Source: Ipomoea triloba (taxonomy: Eukaryota > Streptophyta > Magnoliopsida > Solanales > Convolvulaceae). Taken from it: a stretch of DNA of 64,000 nt. The notes under the pieces were generated by a model. That model was not told where the DNA came from and did not search any database. It saw only the letters and a list, made by a program, of their open reading frames with translations. The DNA lies in the NCBI RefSeq assembly GCF_003576645.1, contig NC_044927.1, positions 19,268,217 through 19,332,216 of the forward strand. Reading direction: 5' to 3'. Shown piece after piece: positions 22,396-34,697 of the stretch. Within the stretch, counting starts at the first letter, position 1. Each line of letters starts with the position of its first letter. Position numbers and translations under genes: made by a program.

Positions 22396-23718
22396 TGATG
22401 TAGTGTGTAGGGTAATATGAAAATGGGAATTATGTCGTTTCACTGGAGATTGGGACTATGGTGCGTAAAGAGCGGTTACCTATATTCTAGGCACCAAGGT
22501 ATTGGAATCCATAAGGATCCAAGAAAACCATTTTGGGTTTGAAGATTTAACAACTAAAGTATTTTTGGTATTTGGGATGCTAAGGAAAAACAAGATTAAT
22601 TCTAGGAAATATTAATGGGAAGAGATGTGTTAAATTAGGGGTATTAGTCTATTGATGCTTCAACACTTAAGTTTGGGGGAAGAACATTTCACCTAGGTTC
22701 TATAGGCTAGCACTAATAAATCCAAGTCCCAACAAGGATTAGAACAAAGGTTGCCCCATTTTCATGGTGTATCAACTTAAATTCTTGAACAACAAAAGCT
22801 AAATATAAGCCCCAATCTATCCCTATTTCCATAGTGGGAAAGTGGGTTTGAGATTGGGAAGGCTCAAGTCTTCAATTCAATTTCCATTGAGATAAAAGAC
22901 TTTCCAAATACAAACAACAATTGTTGCGCATCAACTATTGCAAGATAGAAATAAAACTCAACTCAAACTCAAGAACCCTAGGTGGGTGTTCATCCCTTTT
23001 ATGCAATAGTTACATATCTAGCATCAATAGAAACAATAACCACCTAATCTAACTCAAATAAAGAACTACTCACTCATTTGGAAGATAAACATTGCAATAT
23101 CAAGGAAATCATAAATGTGCAATAAATGTAAAGAAGAGATGAAGAAAGGGAAATGATAACTTCTCTATTAAATGTTGAAGGACAGTTGGTGGAATCCACT
23201 CTAAATCCACAAAATAAATGCTCCAATGTGTATTCAAGTGTAGATCTAAGTTACTCTAGACTAGACTTTGCTATGGATATAAGAGATAATAGTTCTAACC
23301 TAGCTAGGGTTCGGAATCCTCTAAAATTGCGCAGAAAACGCATCAAACAGACTGCCTAGACCGAAATGGCCCCCAACACGGCCCATGTTGGGGGCCATTT
23401 GGGTGACGTGGATCAATTTTCAGGATGGACCCACACGGGTCCTAACATGGGCTGTGTGGGTCCCCATTTTGTTCCTCCCAATTTGTTTCGTGCTCCGTTT
23501 TGCGCTCCGCTGCTCCTCTCCCTCCTTGAGTGGGATCCTAAGCTACCAAAATTGATCCAAAGCAATTCAATATGCTTCTTTGACTACTTGTTGTGGAGAA
23601 TTTCACCTATAAACACAAAAACACACAAACGAGTAATAAATTTCACTCAAGTATCAACACTTAACCACAAAAATAGATGAAAAAGGGGGTAAAAAGGGGT
23701 TTAGAAATAGAGCCATCA
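22396..23718 (-). mobile_element. Solo LTR (1323 bp) inserted in the LINE
   Basis: It begins TGATG and ends CATCA, with the 5-bp TSD CAAGG at 22391-22395 and 23719-23723. Joining the flanks keeps the LINE reading frame across the site. No internal retrotransposon sequence remains, so the element was reduced by LTR-LTR recombination. The minus-strand 3' end matches the LTR at 263-395. Two strong hairpins lie at 23364-23400 and 23427-23463. Confidence 0.93.
23364..23400. repeat. 15-bp-stem GC hairpin in the solo LTR
   Basis: AAATGGCCCCCAACA pairs perfectly with its inverse at 23386-23400 around a 7-base loop. A second stem, GGACCCACAC/GTGTGGGTCC, follows at 23427-23463. These may be LTR RNA structure. 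Confidence 0.85.
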
Positions 23719-25300
23719 CAAGGCATCGGGGTAGATTATTAATTATGAGAAGTCAGTTGTTTTCTTTAGTCCAAATGTAAAAAATGAGGTGAGAGAACAA
23801 GTGAAGAATGTTTTACAAGTCAGAAGGGAAGGAGTCGATGGGAACTATCCATCCATTATTGGGAGAAATAAGAGAAGCATTTTGGGATTTATAAGATAAC
23901 GTATTGTTAAAAGAATGAAGAGTTGAATAACAGATTTCTAACCAAGGGGGGAAGGGAGATTTTGCTCAAAAATGTCATCCAAGCTGTCCCGTTACATGCA
24001 ATGAGCATTTTCCTCTTCCCTAAGGAATTGATTAAGGATATGGAAAGACTTATGAACTCATTTTGGTGGAGAGGGGAGTGTGGAGGTAAACGGGGCACTG
24101 GAAGGAGTGGAAACATCTTACTCATCCTAAAGACTGGGGTGGCTTAAACTTCAGAAATTTAAGGGATTTCAATATTGACATGATCTCAAAGCAAGCCTGG
24201 AAAACAATGCAGAATCCAAATTCACTTCTGGCAAGAGTGTATAAGGCTACATACGTCCCAAATTGTTCATTTTTTGCAGCAAAAAAAAAAAAAAAAAAAA
24301 AAAGAGGAAACCCTTCCTTTATCTAGAGCAGTTTAATTGAAACACAAGAGGTACTGCGCAAGCACAGTAGGTGGAGAGTTGGGGATGGGAATTTGATTCA
24401 CATATGGGGGGATAAATGGCTGCCTTGTCAGAATAACGCAGTGGTCCAAACTTCTCCATATCCTTATCTTGAAAATGCGATGGTATCTGCTTTGCTTTTG
24501 GAAGGTAATCTGAACTGGGACGAGACCGCGATCCGAGACATATTTTATGAGCGCGATGCTAATTTAATTTTGAGTATCCCATTGTCCTTAGGTACAAGAA
24601 AGGACAAATTAATTTGGAATGATGATAAAAGAGGAGTATTCACTGTCAAAGGGTGTTACAAGGCAATTTCAACACAATATGATCAGACATCAAGGAGGAA
24701 ATGGGCTAGTATGTGGAAACTCATTCTTCCTCAAAATATCAAAACTTTTATTTGGCAAGCAAGCTCTGGGTGTCTACCTACGGCTGACGGTTTGAGGACC
24801 AAACGTATAAATTGCCAAGCTGACTGTCAAATGTGTCATAAGAAGGAAGAAACCACGGCTCACCTGCTAATTGACTGTAAGTTTGCAAAGGAGTGTTGGA
24901 ATTTAAGTGGGCTTACTATGAACAGAAACTCATTTATATCTTTTGGTGAATGGGCTGATTATCATGTGACAAAACTAGAGAAGGAAAATTGTTGTTTACT
25001 TTTATGTTATGCTGGAAATTATGGACTGCTAGGAATGATGTGATTTGGAATAGAAAATCAGTGACCAGCAGAAGCATTGTTGAGGGAGGTAAACTCTATT
25101 TAGCATATTGTGTCGGCAAATGGAGTTAGGCAACATCCATGCAGCAGCCAAATTAGGAAGTTGCCAACTTTGAACAAGAATGTTAGGTAGCCAAACTTTG
25201 TTGAACAAAATATTTATTGTTTGGTCCTTACATTTTAGGCTAATTACAATCGGTTTAATCATAGCATTAGAATTATAATCGAGATAAAAAACTTGCTAAA

Positions 25301-25302
<2 letters not shown>

Positions 25303-25347
<45 letters not shown>
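25303..25347. repeat. (ATT)n microsatellite
   Basis: Fifteen uninterrupted ATT units just after the LINE 3' region. Confidence 0.95.
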
Positions 25348-25350
<3 letters not shown>

Positions 25351-26704
25351 AATAGGTTGTGAGGGAGGCAATTATTAAAAAGTAGAGGAAATCATTAAAT
25401 TTAGTTTTACTTATAAAGTAAAGCAGTACACAATACTTCTCTTTAAAAAATATCAACTACACACTAAAAAATACAGATTTAATATAGAATTATCTCTTCA
25501 TAATCTGCCAATTTAACTATCTCTTCATAAGAAATAGTAGAGCTACAGTTTTCTACATCTTCAATTGATAATAATAAAAGATAGTAAAATATAACAATAA
25601 CTAACATCATACTAGAAATAGACTTCTAAACCTACAAGATTAAAAAAGTTAACAGAAATTGATTAAAAGAATGCCACCAAGAATAATGTGGCAATGGACA
25701 ACAGTTCTTGTGTATATAAATAATAAGATGCATTTTAATAAAAAAAAAAAACATAGAAATCTGATGAAAAAAATATGATGAAAAAAAAATCACACTAACC
25801 CAATCAACTCTAACAACTATTTAGAAAACACCCCAAAAACTTTCTCAACACACTTCTTCTACATACCTCAAACTCAGGAACCAAATTATGAGATTGAACA
25901 ATCTTCTTCAAGAGAATCAACCAAGGACCCATCCTAGGATTTAGCGCGCCACCCATCTTGGTCTCCCTTCTTCGGCCGAACATCACCCTCTTTCAAATGG
26001 GGAACTCCTAAAAAACAAACCATATTAAAATCTTATAATATCATATACCCAATAACAATTAGCAATCGCTGGCTTCAAAACTCTAGACCTGGTACAGTTT
26101 GAGCAAAGAAGATCGAGGCTACCTCATCGTGACCCAAACCAACCGGCATCATCATTGAATTTGCACCATATAGATTTTTTTTTCCTTATATCATCCATTG
26201 TTTCTTTACATCACAAAACCAAAACTAAAACCGTAAATAAACGCATCCATGCTTTATGTGCATACAAATTCAAAAGATAGAGTGCAGGAAGATACATACC
26301 TACGGGTGAGGAGCTAAGAAAACATTGAGGGGGCTTCAACATTTATAGATGATGTATATTTGTAACTTTATTTAGTAACAAAGAGAGAAAGAGAGAAAGA
26401 GAAGTCGTGAAGAGAGATGAAGCCAGAGTCGAAAATGGACTGCGGTAACAAAGAGAGAAAGAGACAAGCCAAAATGCAGAGCCATAAAATGTTTAAATGA
26501 TTGGGTGTGGTGTAAAATCTAAAAATATCACGCATAACCTATGTACAGTTAGCATGCAATTTACCTTTTTTTTAACGCAATTTTCTTTTTTTAATGAGAT
26601 CAATAGTTTGCCTTTTTTGTACACAATTTACCTTTTTTAATGAAATTAATAATTTTACTAAAATATCCCTAAGTTTGGGCAGGAAAAAATTAGTCAGACA
26701 CTTC

Positions 26705-26745
<41 letters not shown>
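25348..26745. other. Gene-free Helitron-like interval ending in (ATT)n
   Basis: AT-rich, with no complete gene. An exon-like fragment lies at 25867-26009. A Helitron-type 5' block ('aaaatatccctaagtttgggcagg') is at 26655-26700. A (ATT)13-14 tract (26703-26745) lies directly against the 3' end of the next Helitron. GAGAGAAAGAGA purine repeats occur at 26380-26465. Confidence 0.45.
25867..26009 (-). pseudogene. Exon-like fragment of unknown gene
   Basis: The minus strand encodes MGGALNPRMGPWLILLKKI in one open frame up to the donor GAG|GTATGT at 25867. I cannot name the protein. It is GC-richer than its surroundings and may be a host fragment captured by a Helitron. Low confidence. Confidence 0.3.
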
Positions 26746-26746
<1 letters not shown>

Positions 26747-28406
26747 TAGTATTTTCGCCCGTGCGTTGCACGGAATGAATTCGTTATAATATTTTAAGAA
26801 TATTTGGATCGATATACAATTATATAAATTATAACATCGAATATTATATAGCGCAATTGATGAAATTGGTTGGATCGATTATGTTTTATGATGTTTTCCT
26901 TGCTTGAATTAGAACAAATAATTGTCCAATTACCCGTACGATGCACGGATACATTTTATTTTATTATATATTGAGATAATAAAAATAAATACAAATTATA
27001 AAAAATTCTAATGTTGAACGTGTACATTTATTTGATTATAAGATTAGTGCAAAAGTATTACTCAATTAATTGAATAATATATGACTTGTTTATCTACCGT
27101 TATCTTAAAAAGATCTATAAGTAATATGACTTATGTAATTATATTATTACTAAAATAAATATGAGAAAAATGAGAAATAATTTAATTATAATTATTATAA
27201 AAATAAATTCAACAACCAATGTTTAGCTTAATTACCATAATAATTATTAGGCAATTATTATTAGTCAATTACACTAATATATGTGCAATTATACTTTTAT
27301 ACTTTAAGCATATTCATTTTCACCGTATTACATTTACTTTTATCATCCTCATTCAAATCCATATTTGAATGAATTAATTTTGATTATTATAAAAATCTAA
27401 CAACCCATGTTTAATTAATTTTTTTTTAAGTTTAAATAACTTAAAGTTTTCAAAATGAAAGTATAATTATTTTTTATCAAAGTTTTAAAATAATTTTTGG
27501 TCAATTAGTAATATCATTTTCCTTTTCCGATAAATGATTTTACTTTAATTAATAGTGTTGATACATGAATATAGCAACGATATTACCAATTAATAGATAT
27601 TAGTTAATTTCCATTTTACATTTTCTTAACAAATAAGCTTTATTAATTATTTGATCAATGCAATATTTAATTAATTGACTACAAAAGTTTGTGCGGGAAA
27701 ATAAAATATGAGGATTTTTCTTTTATATATAGTATAGAAGTATAGATTATGATCTTTTATATTTTAAATCAATTAGTAATATCACTTTTTCTTTTCTATT
27801 TTATCTTTTCTATTGTTTTTGCGGAAATTTCACAAATAATGATTTTATATTTTTATTTTTATTAATAGTAGTCTAGATATAGAAGTATAGATAAGTATTC
27901 GAATTATTTTTATTATTATTGGTGTAATTAATAATAATAATTAATAAATTATTTTTTCTTATAAAATTACACAGAATTTGTTTCAATTATTTCTACAATT
28001 ATAATGGTTTAATTATTCACAGAATTTGGTAAATAAAATTTTGTTACCAATTAAATTTTATTAATTTTTTTTAAATAAAATTTTGTTACCAATTAAATTT
28101 TATTAATTTTTTTTACCAATTAATTAATAATATTATCTTGTGCCGAAAATATGAAGGGAGAATTTTACTTTTATTAATAGTGTGCCGAAAATATGAAGGG
28201 AGAATTTTACTTTTATTAATAGTGTTGATACGTGAATATAAAAACGATATTACCAATTAATAGATATTAGTTAATTTGCATTTTACATTTTCTTACCTAA
28301 TAAACTTTATTAATTATTTGACCAATAAAATATTTAATTAATTGACTACAAAAGTTTGGGTGCGAAAAATGAAATAGGAGGATTTTACTTTTATATATAG
28401 TATAGA
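26746..28406 (-). mobile_element. Complete non-autonomous Helitron
   Basis: On the minus strand it starts TCTATACTATATATAAAAG at 28406. It ends with hairpin CCGTGC-AAC-GCACGG (26759-26773), spacer and CTAG at 26746, followed by host T. The host base before the start is A, as required. No coding capacity. The 5' ~210-bp terminal block occurs twice, at 27530-27740 and 28196-28406. The outer end was therefore either tandemly duplicated or added by end-to-end insertion. A 42-bp tandem repeat (28139-28222) and another of similar size (28033-28117) lie inside. Confidence 0.85.
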
Positions 28407-29580
28407 TAATACATGTAAGTTTAATTTTGTTTAATTATTGATGTAATATGTGTACCTTTAATCTCCTTTAATTATGTTGTAATATGTGTACCACTTATTT
28501 CCTTAATTGATTAGATAAAATCTGTAGTATTGCAAGCTATATTATGGCAAGTATAAAAAAACAATTTAATAAAAGTATAATGTGTGAATTAATTTCTTAA
28601 TTACTGTAGTTAAAGATTTTATTCAAAAGTAACTATTAGCATAATTTTATGTGTAATAATCTATGAATTTGAATAATTTGCATAATTGTATGGACGTAAT
28701 AATTTGTGGATTAGCGTAATAATATGTGAATTGGAACAATTATCATAATTTTTTTAAATATCCTTTAATATGATTGACTTAATATGTGTATTATCAATTT
28801 CCTTAATTGATTATATAAAAATATAAAATTTAAATAACGGAAAGTATTAATTCATTTATTTCTATAATTTTTAAGATTTTATATTATTCAAAAGTAATCA
28901 AAGGAAATGCACAGGTAATTGATATTATTTGCAGTAAAACAAATATAATCGTCATAAGAAGGAATTCTCAATGTTTAATTACCATAATAAATTTAGATGT
29001 TAAATACTGTTGGTAATTACTTATTTAGATGGTATGGTTATTATCTATATATATTACCAAAATAAATAGATTAACATATGGATCAGTATTATCAAAAAAT
29101 GATGAAACCTTTTAGGTTAGATATATTAGGAAAAGTATCAATTAATAAAAATATGATAGGTAGTACTAAAAAAAAAACCAAATTGGGAGGAAGCCTTTTA
29201 GGTAAGATAAAAAATTATATTAGGAAATCGATTATCAATCCTACTAATTTTTCTTAATACTATATTTGTAATTACCGTTATAAACAGATTTAATAGAAAA
29301 AATTAATTAGGAACTTATATTAAGCATTTTGAATTATTAATATTAATATTAGGAAATTATATTAGAAAATTATATTAAGAATTCTGAATTATTATTATTA
29401 TTATTATTATTATCTTAACACAGGATTATATCAATGTATAAAATTTATATTATTATTATTCATGCAATAGATCTACTTCTTCATCTCTGATTATACCATG
29501 CCAGGAGGATTACTATTTTTATCCTATCACAAAATCATAATAATATGCAAGAGTATAAGATAAACTTTTCAAAAGAAACA
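28407..29580. other. AT-rich interval, no gene
   Basis: No coding region, tRNA or clear TE ends seen. 'ttaattgattagataaaat' and 'gtaatatgtgtacc' motifs recur, suggesting an old AT-rich repeat. Confidence 0.4.
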
Positions 29581-29739
29581 CAACTAAGGGATAGGAATAG
29601 CAAATAATTTTACTACAACATATTTATAACAACAACCAAACCAAATTAAAAAAGAAATACGCAGAAACTTCTCCAAAAAAATAACTTTTAGAAATAGAAA
29701 AATATGTAATTTTACCACACTACATAATTGTAACAACAA

Positions 29740-30765
29740 CTGAATTAAACCCTTGCACGCCATTTGCTCCTCATCCATTGCCCTTTCTGACCCAATTGCT
29801 GATACTGGTAAAAACACTCAACAATCTTCATCAGTTCTTCCACGTCGAAAACCCCAATATGTAATTCACGACCTTGAACCACGTTTACCTTTTTCCCATC
29901 CACTCACTTGTAGTCAACAAAATCTTTCTTCTGCTTCACTTGTGGGGGAGAATATGGTATGCTCTTTCTCCTCTTCCTCCGCTAACCCCTATCGTTTACC
30001 CTAGATGACACCGATGAATGTTTGCAATTTACCGGTGCCGGCGACGACACATTGGAAACCATCTTTTTAAACAGATTCAAGTAGGTCGGTGCAATTCTTG
30101 GTGCATGCACCACCGTAGCTTTCTCAGAGGAGTTAGATGGGGCTTCGTTATCGCTAGGAAACGATATATCACCGAATTGAATTACAAAAAATTTCAAAAT
30201 AAATTGTTAACACGAAATCAGAAACTAAATGATGAAATAAAGGAAGAACAACAAAGCATAACCATGAAAATAAAGAAAGAAATCAAAGGATTTTCACTTA
30301 CTCTTGAGTCTTGAGCTTGTCCATCGGAGTTGTGATCGGAAACGTATGAGACGAATGCCGACTTTGCCGAGTTCAGAAGTTGTGAGGGAACAATCTCTCA
30401 TGCTCGGAACTTATATGAGAGAAATTGACGTTAACTTAAATCTGTTGGAATAAAATTAGGAAGAATGATAGAGGTTTTAATTTTTTTGGGTAATTGGCAA
30501 TAAATTTTATGGAAATATATAAATGGTTAATTAATAAAATAACCATATATATATGTGAAATAAAATTAGGAAGAATGCTACTGGAGTAGATGTTTTAATT
30601 TTCTTGGGATTACCGGATTATGTAAATAAATTTTATGGAAATATATATAGTTAATTAATAAAATAACCATAAAATAATTCTTAATTTCATTTTACTAAAA
30701 TGCCCCTGAGTTTGGGCGGGAAAACTTGGGAGGAGGATATTATTTTTATATATAGTATAGATTAT
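29740..30765 (-). mobile_element. Helitron-like 5' end with possible captured exons
   Basis: The right end carries the family start TCTATACTATATATAAAA (minus, 30745-30762), preceded by the 'gccc(c)tgagtttgggcgggaaaa' block. Inside, the minus strand has open stretches (about 30197-29982, with APRIAPTYLNLFKKMVSNVS-like sequence, and 30312-30420) separated by a plausible donor (CAAGA|GTAAGTG). I do not recognise the protein. No 3' CTAG hairpin terminus was found, so the left limit is a guess. Confidence 0.4.
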
Positions 30766-30769
<4 letters not shown>

Positions 30770-30851
<82 letters not shown>

Positions 30852-30862
30852 CACACACACAT
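30770..30862. repeat. (TA)n/(CA)n microsatellite
   Basis: TA repeats with scattered TG, changing to ACACACACAC just before the TA-flanked element C. Confidence 0.95.
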
Positions 30863-33690
30863 AGGATTTGGATCGAGTGAGATCACCTCAATTAGATGAG
30901 ACTGTGAAATTAGATCGTGGTCATCCATTGTTTTATTTTAATGGTTCAGATTTGATATGGATTTTTAGTTTATTTTTGGTCAATATAATTTATGTAGGGG
31001 TTGTGATGTCTTTTGTCTTATTGGTTAATTTATTACCATTTTTGAATTATGTGTTATTGGGGCAGTTTCCATCTGCTATTGGTCTTCATCATTGTCGCAT
31101 AGACGTTTCAATCTTTAGACATAACTCTTCGTCACGAAATTAGACGTCGTGTCTCCCTATTGTGTCGGTGTGTGCATACCGGAGAATCTCCATGGCTGGC
31201 TCTTCTACCAGGCAGTCCAAGCGGCTTAGGAGGAGTTCGTCCGGTGGTATTCCAGGTATTTCGATTTTAACTTGGGTTTGTTTCTTTTTTTTTTTCTTCG
31301 TTTATATGTTGTTTGGGAGGTTTATTTCTTTCTTTTTTCTAGTGAGTGTTTGTGGTGTGTTACGGCTTGTCTCTGGGTTGCTGTGGGGGTAGGGGGTGTA
31401 TTGCAGGTTTGGGGGTGGCGGTAAGCAGCTGGGGGTAGGCCGTGTGGGTGCTTGAGGGCTAGATTTTTTAATGGGTTTTATTTTCTGACTGTTTGTTTGG
31501 GTTGGGAGTTCGTGTGTTAGGGCTGGTGGTAGTTGACTTTTTGTTTGTTTGGGTTAGGGTAATGCTATTGTTGACTGTTGTGGACCATATAGTTATTCTT
31601 CTCCTATGGACCATATAGTTATTGATTTGTTGCGTGGTGGCAATTTGGTGGTTTTGCTCATGAATATGTGTATTTGTGAATACATATATACAAAGATATT
31701 TATGAGGTAGTGATGATAATGGATCTTTTGAGCAAAAAATTGTATTGAGATGATTTATCTGTATCTTGGCATGACAACCTGGTCTTGTTTGTGAATACTT
31801 TTCACACTCAAGCTGGGGTTTGCAGCAATGGCAGTGCTTGCAAGCATTTCAATCCTGAAATTATATATTGAAATTATTTTTTGTGTTGGGGTATGTGTGT
31901 CAGAGTGGTGAAGTGTGTAAATGAATAGAGGGAATAAGTGTGATGTGGATCATCTTTTCACCTTTGTGTGGGACAGACTTGGCGTGTATGCGTAATCACC
32001 CATCATAATTTGCGTATGTATGTGCTCTTTAGTTTATAAGCGTGTGCGCTAGTTTGTATGCGTTGTTGATTTTGTTGTTGGTTGGTACTTTTCTCGTAAT
32101 TGGTGTGTTTTAATTTGATGTGCATCAATTTACAGGGAACATTGATGAAGGTAATCAAAATGGGATGATGGATAGTATGTGGGTCAGTCGATGGCTTCTT
32201 GGGATTGTGGTATTCACAGGGGTGATGCACGGTGTTTGCGTGACCTTGGCGTACGGTTTTTGTCAAAACTTTTAATATTTCATAGCAACACAAATCGTCT
32301 TTCCAACGTCAATTCTATGGGGGATTTGCAGCTTTTGTTGGCTGATGAACCTCAGTAGTTTTATGTTTTTCTTAGTTAAGTTCTCAGTTATCGAATATTG
32401 GTTGGTTATATTCTTTTTTTGTTCCCAGTTGAAATTGACTTTTACGTTTTCAAATTAATCAGGCCTATTGTTGCACTGTCTCATTTGTTGGGTAGTTAAT
32501 TTGCGTTGTGGTTGAATTACCTATGTCGCATCCTCACATACAGTTGCCTTGCACACACTTATTAAACGCACACGCTGGTAACTTGCATTGCACGCACTTA
32601 TTAAAATGCACACGCTGGTAACTTGTCTTGCACACACTTATTAAAATGCACACACTGGTAACATGTAGTTAGTTCACACCAATGCCCACGCTGATAACTT
32701 GCCTTGCACACACCTATTAAAATGCACACGCTAGTAACTTGTCCTGCATACACTAGTAACTTGTCCTGCACACACTTATTATAATGCACACGCTCGTAAT
32801 ATGTAGTAAATCCACACACATGCACACGCTCGTAACTTGCTGTGCACACACTTATTAAAATGCACACGTTGTTAACTTGCCCTGTACATCAGTAAAATGC
32901 ACACTAAATTATACTGCAATGCACAAACTTAATTGTTAGAACCTCCAACACTAACTTTTTACTTTTCGTTTGTTGGGTGGATAAAGTTAATTTTTTAGAT
33001 TATATTGTTGTCTTACTTTGTCTTGTATCAACGTTGCACACATCGTCTTAAAGACATGCACATTACTACAATGTCAAAATTCGGGTTTTACCAACCGTTA
33101 AACCCATTAATGCACACACCTACAAACCAAATCTCAAAATCACCCACGCTTAACTCCATGAACGCACAAAAAATTGCAATCCGTACTATGCATTTTTATA
33201 ATAACGTCCAATCACACATTACCTAGCGGTTTGCACACGCTAGCAATCACGGATGCACACACCGTCGAGTAAAAGCACCCACTATTCCCAACAAACGCAC
33301 ACACCTGCGGAACAAAACAAGGAAACGCAAAAAAATTTAATTACATACTCATCGACATTGTTGTTGGCCATGGAAGACTCATGCACGGTTGTGACTAATT
33401 CTTCTCCTTTTCAAGATCACAACACTACTTGTACTAGGTTACCATGATTAGGATTCCTTAATTTATGGGAATTATTATCTTCCATTATTTTTCTTTATTA
33501 TAGATCCTAATCAAATTACTACTCTATCCTTTTCTTTTAATTATGTCCTAATATAAGTAATATTTTAACCTTTTCAAAAAAAAACAATATTTTAATATCA
33601 ATCCTAGCCTTTCATTATAATATTTTAGATGGCTGAGATGGGATCTCATGATCTCATCTTATAGGGTGATCTCATTGGATCCAACCCCTA
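30863..33690. mobile_element. TA-microsatellite-flanked inverted-repeat element C with internal minisatellite
   Basis: The left end is AGGATTTGGATCGAGTGAGA. The right end, on the reverse strand, is AGGGGTTGGATCCAATGAGA. Both continue TCACC.., then AGATGAGA. The element lies between TA-rich microsatellites (30770-30862 and 33691-33722). 32525-32900 holds a minisatellite of 'cacacttattaaaatgcacacgctggtaacttg', and 33040-33320 a looser version. 31150-32450 is GT-rich, unlike the surroundings. A frame at 30868-31143 has no recognised homology. Confidence 0.7.
32525..32900. repeat. Minisatellite, ~34-60-bp units
   Basis: At least seven copies of ACTTATTAAAATGCACACGC followed by 'tggtaacttg(c/t)c(t/c)tgcacac'. 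The minus frame it creates (32601-32867) is low-complexity and not a gene. Confidence 0.85.
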
Positions 33691-33987
33691 CACACATATA
33701 TATATATGTATATATATATATATGCTTAAGCATTATTTTAATTATTACACATCAGGTTCATTTGACAATATATGTTATTGTATGAGCTATGAATTTTAGT
33801 TTCATTTTCCACACACTAGTTTCATTATAACAACATTAAAGTATCATTTTAATTATACTACAATTTCATTTGACAATATACGTTATTGAATGAGCTATGT
33901 TTTTTAGTTTCATTTTCTACATACATTAATTTCATTATAACAACACTAAAGTATCATTTTAATTTTATTGCAGTTTCATTTGATAAC

Positions 33988-34660
33988 TGACGGTAAATAT
34001 GTTACTAGAGTATATTTGTGTATTAGTAAAGTACAATGAGTAATCAGTTTCAGTACAATAGTGTTTTGTGTGTCCCCCTCCTACAACAGCAAGCCTACTA
34101 CTTATACTACAAGTACAATGACTCTTCTCCTCTGAGTGTAACGGTCTTCATGATGGCGAGCCTTGAATGTGAAGTGTAGTAGAGGCATTGGCAATAACTT
34201 CTATCCTCAGCATAACGGGTGGCTGTTTAACTTCATGAGCATGTCTGCCTTCTTGTGGTTCGGGTTGGGTGCTGCTTGCCCAATTACTCTTTCACCAATG
34301 CCCCCACTCCCTAGCTAGCGAGAGTTGGTGAAGTAGCTTGGGAGTAATAATTTTTATTAGGCATAAATTTTGAATAGAATCAAATCCTGATATTATAAGG
34401 AAATATCAAGATTTTCAAAATATTTCTTAATTAATCTTCAAATATTTTTTCTTCCTTTTATACGTCTTCTTCTTCATATAAGAACTCATCCCCCAAAATT
34501 TTTTTTTAATATCCTCTCCAATCCTACCTCCATACTATTACCCTGGTACGCTTCTTCCTGATGTTTTTTTTTTTTTTGAAGGATATGCCTCGGCCGATCT
34601 TGACCAAGGTCAGGCCTCGGCCATTGTGGCTGAGGCATGGGGCCTCGATCATTTTTTTTA

Positions 34661-34697
<37 letters not shown>

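Larger units (their letters stand above)
20268..25200 (+). mobile_element. L1-type LINE ORF2, dead, split by a solo LTR
   Basis: Pieces in order: AP endonuclease from 20268 (MSILSWNYRGIGNPS, IGDFND at about 20680), a linker, reverse transcriptase 21391-22395 (PDKSPGPDGL, LDIKKAYDRVEW, GLHQGGPLSP), then after the solo LTR 23724-24150 (GGREILLKNVIQAVP), and a zf-RVT domain 24393-24930 (WKLILPQNIKTFIWQA, CQMCHKKEETTAHLL). It is inactivated by stops near 20481, 20841, 20908, 21102, 23740, 23894 and 23923, by frameshifts near 21390 and 22290, and by an A23 expansion at 24281-24303. The RT catalytic FADD box reads FANN (near 22310). No RNase H domain is seen. The 5' and 3' ends are uncertain. Confidence 0.9.

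Noticed and set aside
30655..30928. Tyr-Ile repeat frames
   Set aside because: Translation of the TA microsatellite.
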